The notes under the pieces: model-generated
Told to the model about the DNA's origin: nothing
The model's input: only the letters and a program-made list of their open reading frames with translations
The model's database searches: none
Made by a program: the position numbers and the translations under genes
From: Paenibacillus hamazuiensis
Lineage (GTDB): Bacteria; Bacillota; Bacilli; Paenibacillales; NBRC-103111
Direction: 5' to 3'
Length of the DNA stretch: 64,000 nucleotides
NCBI RefSeq assembly: GCF_023276405.1
Contig: NZ_JALRMO010000001.1
Coordinates: 1,488,001 to 1,552,000, forward strand
Shown: positions 61,409-64,000 of the stretch, piece by piece
Layout of the letters: every line of letters begins with the position of its first letter
Position numbering within the stretch: the stretch's first letter is position 1

Positions 61409-61422
61409 TACAACATGTTGTA
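61409..61422. promoter_or_regulatory. TetR operator palindrome, exporter side
   Basis: TACAACATGTTGTA is a perfect 14-bp palindrome in the divergent region, 72 bases before the exporter start. Confidence 0.72.
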
Positions 61423-61493
61423 AATTAAATCTATGATTTACTTGGATGTGCAGTCAGGAATGCACGTCATTGCGGAACAGGCGGGTGTGCGGT

Positions 61494-63128
61494 ATGGTGG
61501 AATCTCTCCAAGATGAGGAAAAGAACAAAAGCGACGGTTCGATGTGGCTGGCGTTGATCGCTATTGTGCTGGGCACATTTGTTTCCGTTTTAAACAGCAG
61601 CTTGATGAACGTGGCGCTTACCAAGTTCGTGGCCGTATTCGGCTCTGATGTAAGCACCATTCAATGGGTCATTACCGCGTATATGCTTGCCTCGGCTGTC
61701 GTCATTCCGATGAGCGGCTACCTGGGAGAGCGGTTTGGCAACAAAAACGTATTTATTTGGTCCGTAGCGGGATTTACCGTCGGCTCCGTCTTGTGCGGGC
61801 TGGCCTGGAACGCTTCGTCGCTCATTTTGTTTCGGATCATTCAGGGGGTTGCCGGCGGGTTTATTATGCCGATCGGCATGGCAACCATCTACACTATTTT
61901 CCCGAGGGAAAAAACCGGGATGGCGCTGGGATTATGGGGCGTTGCCGCGATGGTGGCGCCCGCGCTGGGACCGACGTTCGGCGGTTATTTGATTCAATAT
62001 TACAGCTGGCGGCTTTTGTTTTTCATCAACATCCCGATCGGTATTTTCGCCGTGGTGATGAGCCAGCTTTTGCTTAAACCGTCCATTCCGAAAAAAGGGC
62101 TCAAGTTCGATTTGGCCGGCGCTGTTCTTGCCATATTGTTTTTTGGGTCGCTGCTTCTTGCATTGAGCAAGGGGCAGTCGGAGGGATGGACATCGCTGTT
62201 TATCGTCAGCCTGCTGTTCGTAGCGGTATCGAGTTTGCTGCTTCTTCTTTGGGTGGAGCTTGGTGCAGAGCAGCCTGTGCTGGATTTGAAAATTTTCAAA
62301 AACATGAAGTTTACGTTCAGCGTCATTTCATCCTGTCTCGTTATGATCGGGATGATGGGCGGCACCTTCCTGACTCCGCTTTATTTGCAAAACATCCATT
62401 CGCTGAATGCGATGGAGACCGGTTTGATCATGATGCCGCAAGCCATTATTATGGCGCTGATGATGCCGGTCGCAGGAAGGTTGTTCGATAAAATCGGCAT
62501 ACTGCCGCTCGGAATTTTAGGTTTAACGATTCTCGGGATTACGACCTTGAAGCTTCATCAATTGACGACCGACACGCCGAACGAATGGCTGAATGCCGTG
62601 CTGTGCATCCGTTCGATCGGTATCGGACTTTGCATGATGCCGCTTACCTCCGCGGGGATGAATGCTCTGGCGCCCCATCAGATAGGGAACGGTTCGACGT
62701 TATCGAACGTATGCCGCCAGGTTGCAGGTTCGATGGGGATTGCGCTGTTTACGGCCATCATGAACAGCAGGCAAATTGTCCATTACGCGCATATCAACGA
62801 AAGCGTCACCGTCGATTCCTGGGTCGCTAATGATGTCATCTCGGCGCTTTCGGGGCAAATATATCAGTGGGCTGTCGATATGGGCACGGCGACGGGCGTG
62901 GCGACTTCTACACTGAGCGGCATCATGCAGAAAGAGGCGCTGGCCCGCGCGATTGCCGATACGTTTTATTTATCGGCGATTCCCGCCATTCTGTGCATCC
63001 CGGTTGTGCTTTTCTTGAGGGCAAAAAGACAACCGCAGCCGGCTGATGTCCCGTCCAAGACAGAGGCGGAAGCGCCTGCGGCAGCGCGTCAAACGGAGGT
63101 GCAAAGACCCGAGCCCGTTCAGGCCTAA
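61494..63128 (+). CDS. DHA2-family (14-TM) multidrug MFS transporter
   Basis: Exporter of about 544 residues, the EmrB/QacA type. Motif D1/C features are visible: LNSSLMNVALTKF in TM1, WVITAYMLASAVVIPMSGYLGERFGNKNVF (motif A region), and the antiporter motif GLWGVAAMVAPALGPTFGGYL in TM5. The last helix is followed by a Pro/Ala/Glu-rich tail of about 35 residues. The ATG at 61494 is used because the shorter form begins with a normal cytosolic leader; the frame is open back to 61446 and no ribosome binding site is strong for either. Repression by the divergent TetR is expected. Confidence 0.9.
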   Translation: MVESLQDEEKNKSDGSMWLALIAIVLGTFVSVLNSSLMNVALTKFVAVFGSDVSTIQWVITAYMLASAVVIPMSGYLGERFGNKNVFIWSVAGFTVGSVLCGLAWNASSLILFRIIQGVAGGFIMPIGMATIYTIFPREKTGMALGLWGVAAMVAPALGPTFGGYLIQYYSWRLLFFINIPIGIFAVVMSQLLLKPSIPKKGLKFDLAGAVLAILFFGSLLLALSKGQSEGWTSLFIVSLLFVAVSSLLLLLWVELGAEQPVLDLKIFKNMKFTFSVISSCLVMIGMMGGTFLTPLYLQNIHSLNAMETGLIMMPQAIIMALMMPVAGRLFDKIGILPLGILGLTILGITTLKLHQLTTDTPNEWLNAVLCIRSIGIGLCMMPLTSAGMNALAPHQIGNGSTLSNVCRQVAGSMGIALFTAIMNSRQIVHYAHINESVTVDSWVANDVISALSGQIYQWAVDMGTATGVATSTLSGIMQKEALARAIADTFYLSAIPAILCIPVVLFLRAKRQPQPADVPSKTEAEAPAAARQTEVQRPEPVQA

Positions 63129-63249
63129 ATGCCGCCGAATGTATGCATCGATCTTATCGCTATGTATAAAATAAAGCCGTCAAACCGATATTGAAAAAAG
63201 CCGCAAAACTGTTCGTGGCCTTGGGCCGAAATTGAAAGGAGAGATTGGG

Positions 63250-64000
63250 ATGAAGCTGCAAAATAAAGTCGCGATCGTAACGGGAGCGGCATCTGGCGTA
63301 GGCAAAGCAATCGCAGAATTGTTTGCGAAGGAGGGAGCCAAGGTCGTCATCGCAGATCTTAATGGAGATGCAATCTCGGCGGCAGTGAATGAGATCAATC
63401 AAGCCGGCGGAACCGCGGAAGGCATTGTTGCGAACGTCACGAAAGAAGATGAGGTACAGGCAATGGTGGATAAAGCGGTTGATGCATTCGGAACCGTCGA
63501 TATCCTCGTAAATAACGCCGGTATCATGGACGGGTTCAGGCTCATTGAGACGATTCAGGACGATCTCTGGGAGCGGGTACTGGCGGTCAACCTGACCGGC
63601 CCAATGCGTGCCATACGCAAAACCATTCCTTTGATGTTGGCTAAAGGCCAAGGCGTGATCGTGAACATCGCTTCGGCCGCTGGCATAAGCGGCGGCAAGG
63701 GCGGCGTCGCTTATACTTCCGCCAAGCATGGTCTCGTTGGCTTGACCAAAAATGTCGGCTACATGTATGCCAAGTCCGGCATCCGCTGCAACGCGATTGC
63801 GCCCGGTGGCGTCAAAACCAATATTGCCTTAAACAATATCGACATGGACGGGATGCAGGTGTTCCAGGAAGGAGCGGGAACTCAGCGGAGCGAGCCGGTC
63901 GATCCGCTACAAATTGCGACCGTCGCCCTCTTCCTTGCGTCCGATGATTCCCGTTTCGTCAACGGAGCGGTAATCGCAGCCGATGGCGGCTGGACGGCAT
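63250..64000 (+). CDS. Short-chain dehydrogenase/reductase (cut by window end)
   Basis: Classical SDR; 250 codons are present, and only the last few residues and stop are missing. NAD(P)-binding VTGAASGVGKAIAELF (10-25), NNAGI, catalytic Ser in NIASAAGISG, and YTSAK (Tyr and Lys four apart). Closest in wording to 3-oxoacyl-ACP reductase/glucose dehydrogenase-like enzymes. The final ADGGWTA is the normal family end. AAAGGAGAG lies ahead of the ATG. It could be a passenger in the upstream exporter transcript; no terminator was seen between them. Confidence 0.88.
   Translation, partial: MKLQNKVAIVTGAASGVGKAIAELFAKEGAKVVIADLNGDAISAAVNEINQAGGTAEGIVANVTKEDEVQAMVDKAVDAFGTVDILVNNAGIMDGFRLIETIQDDLWERVLAVNLTGPMRAIRKTIPLMLAKGQGVIVNIASAAGISGGKGGVAYTSAKHGLVGLTKNVGYMYAKSGIRCNAIAPGGVKTNIALNNIDMDGMQVFQEGAGTQRSEPVDPLQIATVALFLASDDSRFVNGAVIAADGGWTA

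Overview
The window looks like a chromosomal segment of a Gram-positive, Paenibacillaceae-type bacterium (Paenibacillus or a close relative). Ribosome binding sites are strong (AGGAGG type), and GTG and TTG starts are common. The order yqzE - yqhG - yqhH (SNF2) - lipM follows the Bacillus layout, a class II ribonucleotide reductase sits behind NrdR boxes, and there is a polysaccharide locus with large modular GH43 enzymes and a YesM/YesN-type two-component system. All assignments come from reading the sequence; no database search was run.

Region 1 (1-18.2 kb) is mostly core metabolism: an MFS transporter end, metX, a quinone oxidoreductase, hsp20, argS behind a possible attenuator, a yjdF riboswitch with yjdF, yqzE, yqhG and its SNF2 partner, a lipoprotein coupled to lipM, D-amino acid transaminase, and nrdJ. 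Intergenic DNA holds a four-copy inverted repeat cluster (5.95-6.13 kb) and remains of an Rpn-type nuclease.

Region 2 (18.2-23.9 kb) is AT-rich and full of wreckage: an ORF split by a stop, a merR-NmrA pair, an M48 protease, an attC-like hairpin element, a frameshifted alcohol dehydrogenase that keeps a perfect MerR-type promoter, IS256 remains, and the tail of a lost sugar-binding lipoprotein.

Region 3 (23.8-40.4 kb) is a plant cell wall polysaccharide locus: two secreted GH43 proteins of about 1300 residues, an LplB/YtcP/LplA-type sugar ABC importer without its ATPase, a GH105 unsaturated glucuronyl/galacturonyl hydrolase, and a YesM/YesN-type sensor and regulator. A near-identical 75-bp upstream element precedes both the GH43 genes and the importer operon, and a cre box lies beside the first copy. 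The enzyme set suggests pectin or arabinan side chains as substrate.

Region 4 (40.4-47.4 kb) carries a secreted NLP-type (Nep1-like) protein with an intact GHRHDWE motif and an unidentified structured leader, NADP-glutamate dehydrogenase with a divergent GltC-like regulator, and an AT-rich island. The island's first two genes encode a Thg1-like 3'-5' nucleotidyltransferase and a polynucleotide kinase-like P-loop protein, a plausible RNA repair pair, followed by several unknown small genes.

Region 5 (47.6-64 kb) holds a MerR-controlled aldo/keto reductase, an envelope-type two-component system, a frameshifted BNR-repeat protein, an RND pump with its adaptor lipoprotein and a secreted partner, a second FtsH-like protease, a TetR/DHA2 multidrug pair with two matching operator palindromes, and a short-chain dehydrogenase cut off by the window end. 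No tRNA, rRNA or CRISPR array was seen.
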